DNA of 64,000 bases from Candidatus Poribacteria bacterium (GCA_022825825.1 JAJDWA010000062.1:1-64000), one strand, 5' to 3'. Positions 32,645 through 42,133 are shown, counted from the first letter of the stretch. Program-made: numbers and translations. Notes: generated by a model from the letters alone, not told the origin.

Positions 32645-35602
32645 ATGCCAAAAAGACGCGAAACGACAATCACAAACGAACTGGTGAACATCTTACGCTA
32701 CATGCGCCACGGATGGGAACTCGAAACGGAAGTTAACGCCTTCATTAAAGGCAACAACGAACTTGACGCTATCGTTATTGAACGCGGTAGAGAACCAGTC
32801 GGAATAGAAGCAAAATTTGCCACCACGACTAACGCCAAAAATCTTATTACCCAAGCAGAGGATAGACTTGTTCTTGAACTTGAAACGGAATACCACGTCG
32901 TTGGCAAAACGCTTAATAACGTCATGGCGATCCTATATCCTGACCGATTTAAGACAATGCCAGGAAGGGATATCAATCCACAACTACGTTCTGCGGATGA
33001 CCTCCAGTACAAACTTGTCAATACCGTTGGTGACACCGTTGCACATTTCCCAGAAAACGGATGGGCAACAGGTACAGTCGCGGACATAGCAAATGCGCTC
33101 CGCGTGGGTGCAATGCCGAACTCTCACCTTGAAAATGCAGCAGAAGAGATGGAGAAAAGCGTCAACAAAGCGGCTTATCTACTTGAAGATGCAATCGTTG
33201 AACACCCTGCTATCGGTAAGAAAATTGAAACAATTCTGCACCAAGAGGTCTTTTCTGAGGAAGATTCGTCTGCATCGCGACTCCCCAACGTCCAAACGCT
33301 CCGTATGGCAGCACTGATTATCACCGATGCCTTTGTCTTTCAGAGTTCCCTCGCTGGTAAAGCGGAGATGGAATCTGTTCGTTCTCTCCGTCAACTCCTG
33401 CCGACAATTGATTATGCCGATGTTATTGATGACTGGAACACAATCCTTAAGGTTAACTACCGTCCCATTTTTGAAGATGCGCGTAACCTCGTTGAAGCAC
33501 TTGCTACGGATGACAGACTTGTCAAACATATCTTAAGACTTCTGTGTGAGGCTGCCAAAGACCTTGTTGATACAGGTATCGCGCAGATACATGAGCTCGC
33601 GGGTATCGTATTCCAAAAGTTAATCACTGATAGGAAATACGTGAAGGCAAACTACACTCTACCCGAAAGTGCTGTGTTGCTCTCTACGCTTGTGATGCCC
33701 GAACTGCCGAAAGGCAAACTCCCAAAAGTAGCAGACTTTGCATGCGGTACAGGCGCGCTGCTCAACGGTGTCTATCAACGCATTTTATCGCTGTATGAAC
33801 AATCGGGTGGAAATGGTAGGGATATCCATCAAAAAATGTTAGAGGAGAACCTTGCGGGAGCTGATGTGATGCCGAATGCTACGCACCTTACTGCTGCTGC
33901 ACTTGCGAGTAGATATGCCGATATGAAACTGGGTGGTACGCGTATTCTCACAGCACCCTACGGTAAATTAGAAAATGATGATTACGCGGTTGGTTCACTT
34001 GAATTGCTTGATATGAAGTTATTTGATACGGAGGCTGAGCAGATCGGAGGTGAAGAAAACAGGGTAGTTGACCTCCAGCGGGCATTTCCGTACGAAGAAT
34101 TTAACGTTGTTATTCAGAATCCTCCCTTTACGAAACCGGGTGCTGACCCTGCAGGCATAGATAGTGCAAAATCCCCGTTCCAAGGCACTGACCGACCTCA
34201 AGAATACACGAAAATCATGCAGGCAATACTCAACAAAAAAGTAACACGGGTTGCTGATGGACAAGCAGGGCTTAGCTCATACTTTATAGAACTGGCAGAT
34301 AGGATGCTTAAACGTAAAGGCACAATGGGTTTTATATTGCCTGCTACAGTACTTGCCTCGCCAACTTCGCAAAAGGTACGGGACATGTGGGCGACAGAAT
34401 ACCGCGATGTAGTTGTGATTACTATTGCCGAAGCAAAGGGGACTGATTGTGCTTTCTCTGCCGATACAGACATGGCAGAGTGCATCATCGTAGCAACAAA
34501 AGGAAAAAGCGATAACACGGGACGGGGCAAGTTCGTTTGTCTAAACCAACGTCCACAGAGTCAACTTGAGGCTTTTGAGATTGCAAACCGGATCATCCGC
34601 AGTAACGGTAAATACCAATTAGAAGATGCACCCAGTGGCGGTGATTCGGTTAAAGTTGGAAATGAACTGCTTGGAAACATGCTTGATTGCCCGTTACCTC
34701 GCGGTGAAGGGTGGATTGCAACGCGCGTCAAGTCAATGGCACTTCTCCAATCTGCTCGACGACTGAAGAAGGGCAAATTAGAATTACCGCTGCAAGAGTT
34801 ACAAGAAAAGGTTACTGAGATTCCAATTTGCCAAGTCGGAGATATTGCTACTTTAGGACTTGCTGAGGTTAGGCGCGTGTTTCGCAAAGAGGAAGGGTAT
34901 CAACCCAACGATGAAGGTTATCCATGTTTGTGGAATGCTCAGAGTGAAGTCCAAAGGTCAATGTTAGTGCTTCCAGATTCACGTGCGATTCCCCTTCCGA
35001 AAGCTGAAATTGCAGTACAGAAGCGGGTAGATCAAAACAGCAGAACCCACTACAACATGGTACCAAGATTCACTGCTTGCTCAAATATAGTTCTTTTCAC
35101 TGAACAACCTGCTATTGGTCCAACTCTAATAACAAATGTAGCTTTTGAAAATCCACGACATGAAATCCCTTGGACACTGTGGTGTAATTCAACTTTAGGA
35201 ATTTTCTGTCACTGGATGCATAGTGGCAAACAAACTGCTGGACGTGGGAAATTAAGGTTAACAACATTAAGAAGCATGCCAACGCTGGATGTGCGTGAAC
35301 TCTCCGATGAGGCATTGGCAAACGCTGACGCAATCTTTGATCGGTTGAAATATAAGCGGATGCTGCCTGTCAATGAATGCGCTCATGATCCTGTGCGCGC
35401 GGAATTAGATCGTTCTCTGCTAACTGATGTGTTGGGCATTACAAGTGATAACGTGTTAGAGTCTATGCAGACTCTGCGTGAGATGCTCTGCGCTGAACCG
35501 AGTATCCACGGTGGGAAGCAGTCTACATGTGATCTGGATGCGGAGTTGGAGGGGCTTAAGCGGAAGGGAATTGCTTTTCCGAGTTGGTATGTTGAGGAGT
35601 AA
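32645..35602 (+). CDS. Single-chain restriction nuclease / N6-adenine DNA methyltransferase
   Basis: 985 residues. The N-terminal ~100 residues look like a PD-(D/E)xK nuclease: Asp41 in NNELDAIVIE, then Glu55-Ala-Lys57 in VGIEAKF. A helical region follows (about 150-340). The gamma-class N6-adenine methyltransferase core has SAM motif I DFACGTG (about 364-370) and catalytic motif IV NPPF (about 491-494). The C-terminal third (about 700-950) probably recognises the target; it has one TRD-like unit with FCHWMHSGKQTAGRGKLRLT (in pieces). This is a type IIG-like arrangement, with cutting and modification in one chain. It opens the accessory island; the NTPase gene follows after 121 bases. Whether it cuts or only modifies needs testing. 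Confidence 0.75.
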   Translation: MPKRRETTITNELVNILRYMRHGWELETEVNAFIKGNNELDAIVIERGREPVGIEAKFATTTNAKNLITQAEDRLVLELETEYHVVGKTLNNVMAILYPDRFKTMPGRDINPQLRSADDLQYKLVNTVGDTVAHFPENGWATGTVADIANALRVGAMPNSHLENAAEEMEKSVNKAAYLLEDAIVEHPAIGKKIETILHQEVFSEEDSSASRLPNVQTLRMAALIITDAFVFQSSLAGKAEMESVRSLRQLLPTIDYADVIDDWNTILKVNYRPIFEDARNLVEALATDDRLVKHILRLLCEAAKDLVDTGIAQIHELAGIVFQKLITDRKYVKANYTLPESAVLLSTLVMPELPKGKLPKVADFACGTGALLNGVYQRILSLYEQSGGNGRDIHQKMLEENLAGADVMPNATHLTAAALASRYADMKLGGTRILTAPYGKLENDDYAVGSLELLDMKLFDTEAEQIGGEENRVVDLQRAFPYEEFNVVIQNPPFTKPGADPAGIDSAKSPFQGTDRPQEYTKIMQAILNKKVTRVADGQAGLSSYFIELADRMLKRKGTMGFILPATVLASPTSQKVRDMWATEYRDVVVITIAEAKGTDCAFSADTDMAECIIVATKGKSDNTGRGKFVCLNQRPQSQLEAFEIANRIIRSNGKYQLEDAPSGGDSVKVGNELLGNMLDCPLPRGEGWIATRVKSMALLQSARRLKKGKLELPLQELQEKVTEIPICQVGDIATLGLAEVRRVFRKEEGYQPNDEGYPCLWNAQSEVQRSMLVLPDSRAIPLPKAEIAVQKRVDQNSRTHYNMVPRFTACSNIVLFTEQPAIGPTLITNVAFENPRHEIPWTLWCNSTLGIFCHWMHSGKQTAGRGKLRLTTLRSMPTLDVRELSDEALANADAIFDRLKYKRMLPVNECAHDPVRAELDRSLLTDVLGITSDNVLESMQTLREMLCAEPSIHGGKQSTCDLDAELEGLKRKGIAFPSWYVEE

Positions 35603-35723
35603 ATTTAAGAACTCTACAACGAAAATTAAATACAGTGCTGAGCGAATTGCTTTCATAAAGGTCTTTGACATAGGATGCGAAATGTGGTATCCTATTTATA
35701 TCTTTAAACTTCGGAGATATATA

Positions 35724-38700
35724 ATGAATCGTGATACTATTTCCACGGTTAAACCTGAACATCTTAGTGTACTTGGTCCGTCAGAATCTGTTCTGTTTTT
35801 CAGGGATTTGCTCTGGGCAGAAGCACGTCGATTAGGTCCAGGGTCCTGCAAGATTGACGTTCCGAGCAAAATCAATGTTGCAGACGGTGGAATTGATGCT
35901 ACCGTTGATGCAGACTCATCTGTGCCAGAGAGCGAGATAATTAGTCCTGGTAAAAATGGTTACCAAATTAAATCGGGAACTGAATTTAAACCGTGGCAGA
36001 TATCGCAGATCAGGAAAGAACTCTTTGGCGGTACAAGAACCCAGATAACTAAAGATAACCTTGGACTAAGTATTCACGCTTGCCTTAGCGCAGGTGATAC
36101 CAATGGCACGTACGTCTTAGTCTGTACTGGAATCAACCTGAGTAAATCACAAACGAACAAGGCCCGATCTCACATTGAAGAATGTTTTAAGCAGTGCGGT
36201 TATCAGAATCCCAAAGTCAAGGTTTGGAGTCAAGACGATTTGATTAATTTTCTTCAGGAATTCCCATTGTTGGAATTAAGCCTCAAGGGACTCCGTGAAG
36301 AGAATTTTAAAACACATCATAATTGGGCACAATATTCAGATCTGCAAGTTCCATTTGTGCCGGGACAACTACAAAGCGAACTTATTGAAAAAATACAAAA
36401 TGATTTACGGAGAGACGACTATCCAGTACACATTCGGGTGTGGGGAGAACCTGGCATCGGTAAAACAAGGTTGGTTTTTGAAGCCACAAATGTAGAAGAT
36501 TTATCTCCACATATTATTTATTCCCGCTCAGCTGCCCAGTTTGAATCCAGCGTTTTGATGAATGAAATACGCTTTAACGACAATCTTTCTGCCATTGTAG
36601 TGATTGACGAATGCGATCCGAGCAGGCGGTCTCGTATTTGGTATGATCTGCAACATTGTAGCCCAAGGATTAAATTAATCACTATTTATAATGATTATGA
36701 GGAAAAGTCTGGAGGTATTACTTACTATGATATGCCGCCTTTAGCGCATGAACAGATTCGTGACATCATGATTCAAGAGTATGAAATACCATCAGAGCAA
36801 GTAGACCGATGGGCAGAACTCTGTGATGGTTCACCGAGAGTTGCGCATGTCATTGGTTGGAACTTAGTGAATTACCCAGCAGATGTACTCAAAATACCTA
36901 GTACAGTTGATATTTGGGAACGTTATATTGCTGCAGGTGATCAAGACAGCGAAAAGACAGAGCGCCGACGGGTGGTGCTTCAACATCTTGCACTTTTTAA
37001 ACGTTTTGATTATGGAATTCAAGTTCAAACTATAGCACAAATGGTGGAGAAGGCAAATTCAGACATCACTTCATACAAATTTGAAGAGATCATCTACGAG
37101 CTTAAAGAGCGGAAAATACTTCAGGGCGATCCTACGCTTTACATAACACCAAAAGCCTTACATATTAAATTATGGGCACAGTGGTGGGAAAGGCATTATA
37201 AGGGATTCAACCTTGAAAGGTTTACCGAAGGCTTAAATCCAAAATTGGTTGAGTGGTTCTATGAGATGTTTAAGTATGCTGCTGAGTCAGAGGCAGCATC
37301 TAAAATTGTCAAAACTCTTCTTGGTCCTGATGGTCCATTTCAAGATAACGAATATTTGAAGACAAGGCTGGGTAGCCGTTTTTTTCTCGCACTGACTGAA
37401 GCAGATCCCAAATCAGCCTTAAGATGCCTGATGCTAACGTTAGGGACATGGGATACGGAAAATCTTTTGCAATTCACTATTGGACGACGAGATGTGATAT
37501 GGGCACTTGAAAAGATTGCTATATGGCGTGAGTTTTTTGTTGATGCCGCGCGGTTACTCCTCGCCCTCGGCGAAGCTGAAAATGAAAGTTATTCAAACAA
37601 TGCCAGCGGTGTATTCGCCGGACTTTTTTCGCCAGGAAGTGGTAGAGTAGCTCCAACCGAAGCGTCTCCTGCAGAACGTTTACCTGTTTTGAAAGAAACA
37701 TTTGAATCGGATTCAAAAGAACGCCGTGCACTTGCCTTGAAAGCTTGTAATGCTGCGTTAGAGTCAGAGCACTTCGTGTGGGGAGTGGGTGCTGAATATC
37801 AAGGGTTGCGCAATGCCCCTAAACTTTGGAAACCCGAAACGTACAGTGAACTTTGGGAGGCTTACCGTCAGGTGTGGCAACTTCTATCCGAACAATTAAC
37901 CCGTTTGTCTCAAGATGAGTGTAAAGAGGTCGTAGATATTCTCCTCGGACGTGCGGAAGCACTTGCGAAAATTCCGAATCTGAGTGATATGGTTGTGGAT
38001 ACGGTGATAACAATTGTCGCCAAAGGGTATGTGAGTCAAAAGGAGGTTATTGAAACAATAAACCGCATCTTGTACTATGATGACAGCTATGACAACAACC
38101 TTCCTATTGAGACACGACAACGTTTTGAACAACTTCAAGGTGAATTAGTTGGTTCTGACTTTCATTCCCTGATGCAGCGGTATGTCGGAATGGATTTACT
38201 TGAAGATCATCTTGAAACAAACAAAGATGGAGTAGATCGGGTACAGCTTCATCTTGAAAAACTTGCCCAGCAAGCCGCTGAGGATCCAACACGTTTGCAA
38301 GCCGAACTCTCGTGGCTTGTAACAACTGAGGCAAAAAATGGATACAAGTTTGGATATGAACTTGGAGAGAGAGACAACGGTTTTTGCCTTCTGCCAATAC
38401 TTCTGGATGCCCAAAGAAACGCAGTTGACAATGCAAGTGTCTATTTTCTGGGAGGCTATTTCCGTGTAATCTTTGAGAAAGACCTGCCACAGTGGGAAGA
38501 ACAACTTGACGCATTGGTTGAAGATACGAAACTGAATGTGATGATTCCAGATCTCACGCATCGTTCAGGTTTGACAGACCGAGCGGGTATACGCCTTCTT
38601 AATCTCGCCCAAAATGGCATCATTGGTATTAATCACTTTGGCACTTTTGTTTATGGCAAAGTCATTGAAAACCTATCTGAGAAGGTATTCACAACGTGGA

Positions 38701-39536
38701 TTGAGTTTTTACTGAGTTTCATGGACAAATCTGCTATTTCAATCGCTTTGAATCTTTACCATCGCTATTACGATCACCGGAAATCAAATATAGTTTTATC
38801 GCGCGATCTAACATTTAGGTTGCTCACGCATCCACTGCTATTTGGAGAGTTAGACAAAGGTCTGTTTAATCAAATGACAGATTATCATTGGACAGAAATT
38901 GGAAAAGAGTTTGTGCAACTCTATCCAGAAAGAAATTTGGAACTTGCCAAAATAATGCTTGCTCACTTTGGTGAAAAAAGATCTATAGTTGGTAATTACT
39001 CAAAAACTTGTTCTGTGTTAACAGAATTAATGAAACAGAATCCTACAAAACTTTGGGAGTCCGTTAGCAAACACTTAGAGACACGAGATAATTTTTTAAG
39101 GATGTTTGCTCTTGAAAAATGGTTAAGAGAAGCGGATATTTCTACAGCAGAAAAAGAAAGAGGGGCACTAACACTCATTCCACGCGAAAAAATCTGGGAA
39201 TGGGTTGATGGCGACGTAGAAAATCGCGCAGAATATACAGCCTTTAGTCTTATTCCTAAAAAACACTTAGCAGAAGAATGGAAAACTTCTCTGGTGCGGG
39301 CATTTCTCAAACGTTATGGGATGCGAGAAAATGTCCGCCGCGCTTTGATGGCGAATTATCTGACAGGTGTGTGGGCGGGCCCTGTAAGTTCACACTATGA
39401 AAGAAAGAAACAAGATCTGCTGCGAATTAAGAACATTGAAAACGACAAAGATATAAAACTCTGGATTGACAACTTTGTAGATGGTTTAGAAAAAGAGATT
39501 GAGCGCGCAAAAGTTGAGGAAGAAAGAGAGTTTTAG
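35724..39536 (+). CDS. Nuclease-STAND-type NTPase, Avs-like defence candidate
   Basis: 1270 residues from ATG 35724, which has GGAGAT upstream; the frame is open from 35478, overlapping the previous gene, without support. The N-terminal ~150 residues resemble an Mrr/Cap4-type PD-(D/E)xK nuclease: GGIDA (about 55-59), then YQIKSG (about 80-85) with the catalytic Q-x-K. A P-loop NTPase follows: Walker A GEPGIGKT (about 241-248), Walker B VVIDECD (about 292-298), then a winged-helix-like part. About 700 C-terminal residues are helical and repeat-like, a plausible sensor. This order (effector nuclease, STAND ATPase, helical sensor) matches antiviral STAND (Avs) proteins. Assignment is by architecture only; no specific Avs type is claimed. 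Confidence 0.65.
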   Translation: MNRDTISTVKPEHLSVLGPSESVLFFRDLLWAEARRLGPGSCKIDVPSKINVADGGIDATVDADSSVPESEIISPGKNGYQIKSGTEFKPWQISQIRKELFGGTRTQITKDNLGLSIHACLSAGDTNGTYVLVCTGINLSKSQTNKARSHIEECFKQCGYQNPKVKVWSQDDLINFLQEFPLLELSLKGLREENFKTHHNWAQYSDLQVPFVPGQLQSELIEKIQNDLRRDDYPVHIRVWGEPGIGKTRLVFEATNVEDLSPHIIYSRSAAQFESSVLMNEIRFNDNLSAIVVIDECDPSRRSRIWYDLQHCSPRIKLITIYNDYEEKSGGITYYDMPPLAHEQIRDIMIQEYEIPSEQVDRWAELCDGSPRVAHVIGWNLVNYPADVLKIPSTVDIWERYIAAGDQDSEKTERRRVVLQHLALFKRFDYGIQVQTIAQMVEKANSDITSYKFEEIIYELKERKILQGDPTLYITPKALHIKLWAQWWERHYKGFNLERFTEGLNPKLVEWFYEMFKYAAESEAASKIVKTLLGPDGPFQDNEYLKTRLGSRFFLALTEADPKSALRCLMLTLGTWDTENLLQFTIGRRDVIWALEKIAIWREFFVDAARLLLALGEAENESYSNNASGVFAGLFSPGSGRVAPTEASPAERLPVLKETFESDSKERRALALKACNAALESEHFVWGVGAEYQGLRNAPKLWKPETYSELWEAYRQVWQLLSEQLTRLSQDECKEVVDILLGRAEALAKIPNLSDMVVDTVITIVAKGYVSQKEVIETINRILYYDDSYDNNLPIETRQRFEQLQGELVGSDFHSLMQRYVGMDLLEDHLETNKDGVDRVQLHLEKLAQQAAEDPTRLQAELSWLVTTEAKNGYKFGYELGERDNGFCLLPILLDAQRNAVDNASVYFLGGYFRVIFEKDLPQWEEQLDALVEDTKLNVMIPDLTHRSGLTDRAGIRLLNLAQNGIIGINHFGTFVYGKVIENLSEKVFTTWIEFLLSFMDKSAISIALNLYHRYYDHRKSNIVLSRDLTFRLLTHPLLFGELDKGLFNQMTDYHWTEIGKEFVQLYPERNLELAKIMLAHFGEKRSIVGNYSKTCSVLTELMKQNPTKLWESVSKHLETRDNFLRMFALEKWLREADISTAEKERGALTLIPREKIWEWVDGDVENRAEYTAFSLIPKKHLAEEWKTSLVRAFLKRYGMRENVRRALMANYLTGVWAGPVSSHYERKKQDLLRIKNIENDKDIKLWIDNFVDGLEKEIERAKVEEEREF

Positions 39537-39576
39537 AAACTTTCTCATAATACAAGTCCAAAAGCAAAGGTCCAAC

Positions 39577-40071
39577 ATGCAAATAGAAGATTACTTCAAC
39601 TTTTTAGCAGAAGATGATATTCGTATCAAGGGAACACGTAATGGCATTCATGACATCTCCAGAACGGAATTAGATGAGAATTCGGGGTTTCCGCGATTCA
39701 ATATGCCTTTGGAATTCGGTGTTTTCCTTGGGGCAAAGAAATTTGGGGTAGTCGAGCAGAAAAGAAAGAAATGCCTTGTTTTAGATAAAGAGTTGTATCG
39801 GTATCAACAGTTTATTTCGGATATTGCAGGACAAGATATTCAGGCACATAATAACGAAGTTGAAACACTTGTGAGAGTGGTTCGGAATTGGCTCCGCACC
39901 GCCTCGGGCCGGCAGACAATCCCAGGTGGGAACATCATTTGGGAACGTTACCAAACTTTTTTGCGGGATCTGCCTCAAACAGTTGAAGAATGTCGATTAG
40001 ATATTGAAGATTTGATTTTTAATGATTACATTTTGGTGGTCGAGGAATGGTTAAAAACCAGTGATGGTTAA
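39577..40071 (+). CDS. Chimeric small protein: DUF433-like N-terminus joined to an unknown domain
   Basis: 164 residues from ATG 39577, with AAAGG seven bases upstream. The first ~21 residues (IEDYFNFLAEDDIRIKGTR) look like the start of DUF433 proteins. From IHDISRTELD onward (FNMPLEFGVFLGAKKFG, QQFISDIAGQDI, TIPGGNIIWERYQTF) it resembles the later part of another small family of unknown function, which in my recollection normally has a different N-terminal third. The downstream gene at 40478 looks like the missing body of a DUF433 protein. The N-terminal third of the second family therefore seems replaced. Function unknown; may be part of the preceding defence-like pair. Confidence 0.5.
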   Translation: MQIEDYFNFLAEDDIRIKGTRNGIHDISRTELDENSGFPRFNMPLEFGVFLGAKKFGVVEQKRKKCLVLDKELYRYQQFISDIAGQDIQAHNNEVETLVRVVRNWLRTASGRQTIPGGNIIWERYQTFLRDLPQTVEECRLDIEDLIFNDYILVVEEWLKTSDG

Positions 40072-40104
40072 GTTGTTGAATTACAGTTCAAGGAGGTGAT
40101 TCAA

Positions 40105-40281
40105 ATGGCAAGGCGAAGAATCATCAAATCTACTCCGAAACGAGGGATACTTACAAGAAGAGAGGTTAGACGGGCAGTACAGAAGGTTGTTCGCGAGCGG
40201 TTAGAACGAGAAGCGAAAGAAGCAGCAGAACAAGCAACCTCCAAAGTCTCCGAACCTAAGCCTTCGTCTAAAAATGCCTAA
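40105..40281 (+). CDS. Tiny basic protein, tandem copy 1
   Basis: 58 residues beginning MARRRIIKSTPKRG, very rich in Arg and Lys, with a helical middle (RREVRRAVQKVVRERLERE) and an Ala/Glu stretch. A near-perfect ribosome binding site AGGAGGTGAT lies four bases before ATG 40105. It shares 41 of the first 44 residues with the next gene. No family recognised; a nucleic-acid-binding or antitoxin-like role is possible but unsupported. Confidence 0.6.
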   Translation: MARRRIIKSTPKRGILTRREVRRAVQKVVRERLEREAKEAAEQATSKVSEPKPSSKNA

Positions 40282-40307
40282 AAACATGGTATGAGGAGAT
40301 GATTCAC

Positions 40308-40466
40308 ATGGCAAGGCAAAGAACCATCAAATCTACTCCGAAACGAGGGATACTTACAAGAAGAGAGGTTAGACGCGCAGTAAGAAAAGTTGTCCGCGAG
40401 CGGCTGGAGCGAGAAGCGAAAGAAGCAGCAGAACAAGCAGACGCGCCCCTTTCCGAGAAAAAATAA
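40308..40466 (+). CDS. Tiny basic protein, tandem copy 2
   Basis: 52 residues beginning MARQRTIKSTPKRG. It differs from copy 1 at three positions in the first 44 residues and then has its own C-terminus (DAPLSEKK). It keeps its own ribosome binding site GAGGAGATGATT, itself a copy of that of copy 1, so the duplicated unit includes the leader. The differences at protein level are conservative, suggesting the gene is under selection rather than decaying. Confidence 0.6.
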   Translation: MARQRTIKSTPKRGILTRREVRRAVRKVVRERLEREAKEAAEQADAPLSEKK

Positions 40467-40477
40467 ATTCCGTATCT

Positions 40478-40753
40478 ATGAAGATGTCCCATGCAATAGG
40501 TATTGAAACTGTCCTGTACGAGTATATTCACAACGACAAGACAGCAGAGGCAATTGCTGATCGCTATCATACAGTCACACTGGAACAGGTTTACGCTACA
40601 ATTTTATATTTCCTTCAAAATCAGCAAAAAGTAAGTCCTTATTTTGTGGATTATCTGGAATTCTGTCAAAAGGCACGAGAAGAACAGGCGAAAAATCCGT
40701 CACCCGCCGTTGTTCGCCTGCTTCAACTCAAAAAAGATAGAAGGCCTTCATAA
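40478..40753 (+). CDS. DUF433-family protein, N-terminally shortened
   Basis: 91 residues. From GIETVLYEYI through AEAIADRYHTVTLEQVYATILYFLQNQ it follows the DUF433 helix pattern found in antitoxins paired with Mut7-C/VapC-like toxins. The usual opening (…DDIRIKGTR) is missing and instead appears at the start of the gene at 39577. No ribosome binding site precedes ATG 40478, and no toxin gene follows; thiD comes next. It is probably an orphan or remnant, perhaps still expressed by coupling to the tiny gene 11 bases upstream. Confidence 0.55.
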   Translation: MKMSHAIGIETVLYEYIHNDKTAEAIADRYHTVTLEQVYATILYFLQNQQKVSPYFVDYLEFCQKAREEQAKNPSPAVVRLLQLKKDRRPS

Positions 40754-40902
40754 CCCTCCCTGTTTTTCACAAAATCCACAAATCCTTGAGAATCCTGGTT
40801 CAGACAATCAACCGTTCCATTCACAAACCTCCATCCGTGTAATCAGTGTAATCCGCGCCAATCCGCGATTCAGACAATTAACAAAAACCTACACCTGAAA
40901 AC

Positions 40903-40932
40903 TTGCACAATGTCAATAAACAGTGATATAAT
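40903..40932 (+). promoter_or_regulatory. Promoter of thiD with extended -10
   Basis: TTGCAC at 40903-40908, 18-bp spacer, TATAAT at 40927-40932 preceded by TGA. Leader about 28 bases. No TPP riboswitch core is visible between the promoter and the start. Confidence 0.6.
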
Positions 40933-40966
40933 TTGCCATTATTCATAAATTGGTTAAGGGGAGAAC

Positions 40967-41752
40967 ATGAAACAGATTTTAACAATTGCTGGTTCAGATT
41001 CCGGCGGGGGTGCGGGGATACAAGCGGATATCAAGACGATCTCGGCAAACGGTGGATTTGCTATGTCCGCGATTACCTCCGTAACCGCACAGAATACGGT
41101 TGCTGTCACGGACGCGTATGACCTGCCTATTCCACTGATTGATGCACAGCTGGATGCTGTTTTTACAGATTTTGATGTCGCCAGCGTCAAAACGGGGATG
41201 CTTTCATCACCAGCAATCGTGGAAGCAGTAGCACGAAAGTTACGTGAATACACGCCGCAAGTTATCGTTGTAGACCCTGTGATGATTTCTAAAAGCAAGT
41301 TTCCACTGTTGAAAGAGGAGGCAATAAATAGCCTCAAGCAGGTGTTAATCCCGATTGCAACGGTCCTTACACCTAATGTCTACGAGGCAGAACTGCTTGC
41401 ACAACAGGAAATCCGAACCCTTGATGACGCTAAAGATTCCGCGAAAACTATTGCTGAATTGGGTTGTCAAGCAGTGCTTGTCAAAGGGGGACATCTTGAC
41501 GATGAAAAAGCGACAGATGTACTTTATTGCAATGGAGCGTGGTCATTTTTTGAGGCAGATCGGATAGAGACAAAAAATACACACGGCACAGGATGCACCT
41601 ATTCGGCTGCGATTGCAACGCATCTGGCACTTGGAAAGGACTTAATTGAGGCAATTGGTGATGCAAAAACGTACATTACGCATGCTATCCAACACGCGTT
41701 GGATATCGGTAAAGGACATGGACCAACAAATCATTTCTATTTTTTGGCCTAA
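40967..41752 (+). CDS. thiD: Hydroxymethylpyrimidine/phosphomethylpyrimidine kinase
   Basis: 261 residues. ThiD phosphorylates HMP and HMP-phosphate in thiamine synthesis (ribokinase fold). Signatures: ILTIAGSDSGGGAGIQADIKT at the N-terminus, VVDPVMISKSK (about 104-114), LTPNVYEAELL, and the anion hole/catalytic base TKNTHGTGCTYSAAIA (about 202-216), with Asp replaced in context as usual. GGGGAG lies seven bases before ATG. Its stop directly abuts the stop of the convergent DUF2203 gene. No other thiamine biosynthesis gene is nearby; thiI at 62668 serves tRNA thiolation and possibly thiazole. Confidence 0.94.
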   Translation: MKQILTIAGSDSGGGAGIQADIKTISANGGFAMSAITSVTAQNTVAVTDAYDLPIPLIDAQLDAVFTDFDVASVKTGMLSSPAIVEAVARKLREYTPQVIVVDPVMISKSKFPLLKEEAINSLKQVLIPIATVLTPNVYEAELLAQQEIRTLDDAKDSAKTIAELGCQAVLVKGGHLDDEKATDVLYCNGAWSFFEADRIETKNTHGTGCTYSAAIATHLALGKDLIEAIGDAKTYITHAIQHALDIGKGHGPTNHFYFLA

Positions 41753-42133
41753 TTACAAAGGCTTTCGTCCTGCAAAACCGCTTTCAATCTCATGCCAATA
41801 ACGGATCTCCTTTTCACCAAACCGCCAACAGAGATAAACCTCTTTCCCATCGCGCATGTGCGGAAAATCGATTAAGGCGGGATCAAGCCCTTTAAGATGG
41901 CATCCACGGTGTTGGATACGTTCAACGATCTCTCTGAACTGATCTCCGGTTTGCATAAGCAAAAGTGCGTTTTTGCTGCCCCCGTTAGATGGAATCACTT
42001 CTAAAAAAGGTGTTAGTTCAGCGTGTAACTTTTCCAATTCTTCTTTCAATTCAAGTAACGCCGAGATGTCTGTAGTCAATTCAGGAATACATTCATTTGC
42101 TTCTTCAACTGTAAAATATCTTTTCTCTTGCAC
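41753..42133 (-). CDS. DUF2203 family protein
   Basis: 126 residues, matching the DUF2203 layout: KRYFTVEEANECIPELTTDI at the N-terminus, a long helix, then the conserved GCHLKGLDPALIDFPHMRDGKEVYLCWRFGE read in pieces, and IRYWHEIESGFAGRKPL at the end. Small cytoplasmic protein of unknown function, widespread in diverse bacteria. GGAG lies before the ATG on the minus strand. Convergent and abutting with thiD, so they may share a terminator region. Confidence 0.88.
   Translation of the reverse strand: MQEKRYFTVEEANECIPELTTDISALLELKEELEKLHAELTPFLEVIPSNGGSKNALLLMQTGDQFREIVERIQHRGCHLKGLDPALIDFPHMRDGKEVYLCWRFGEKEIRYWHEIESGFAGRKPL

Noticed and set aside
35478-35723. N-terminal extension of the STAND gene by 82 codons
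   Set aside because: It overlaps the previous gene and has no binding site; the ATG at 35724 has GGAGAT upstream and begins the recognisable domain.
40754-40966. Possible TPP riboswitch before thiD
   Set aside because: The promoter leaves a leader of only about 28 bases, and no CUGAGA or ACCUGA core is present.
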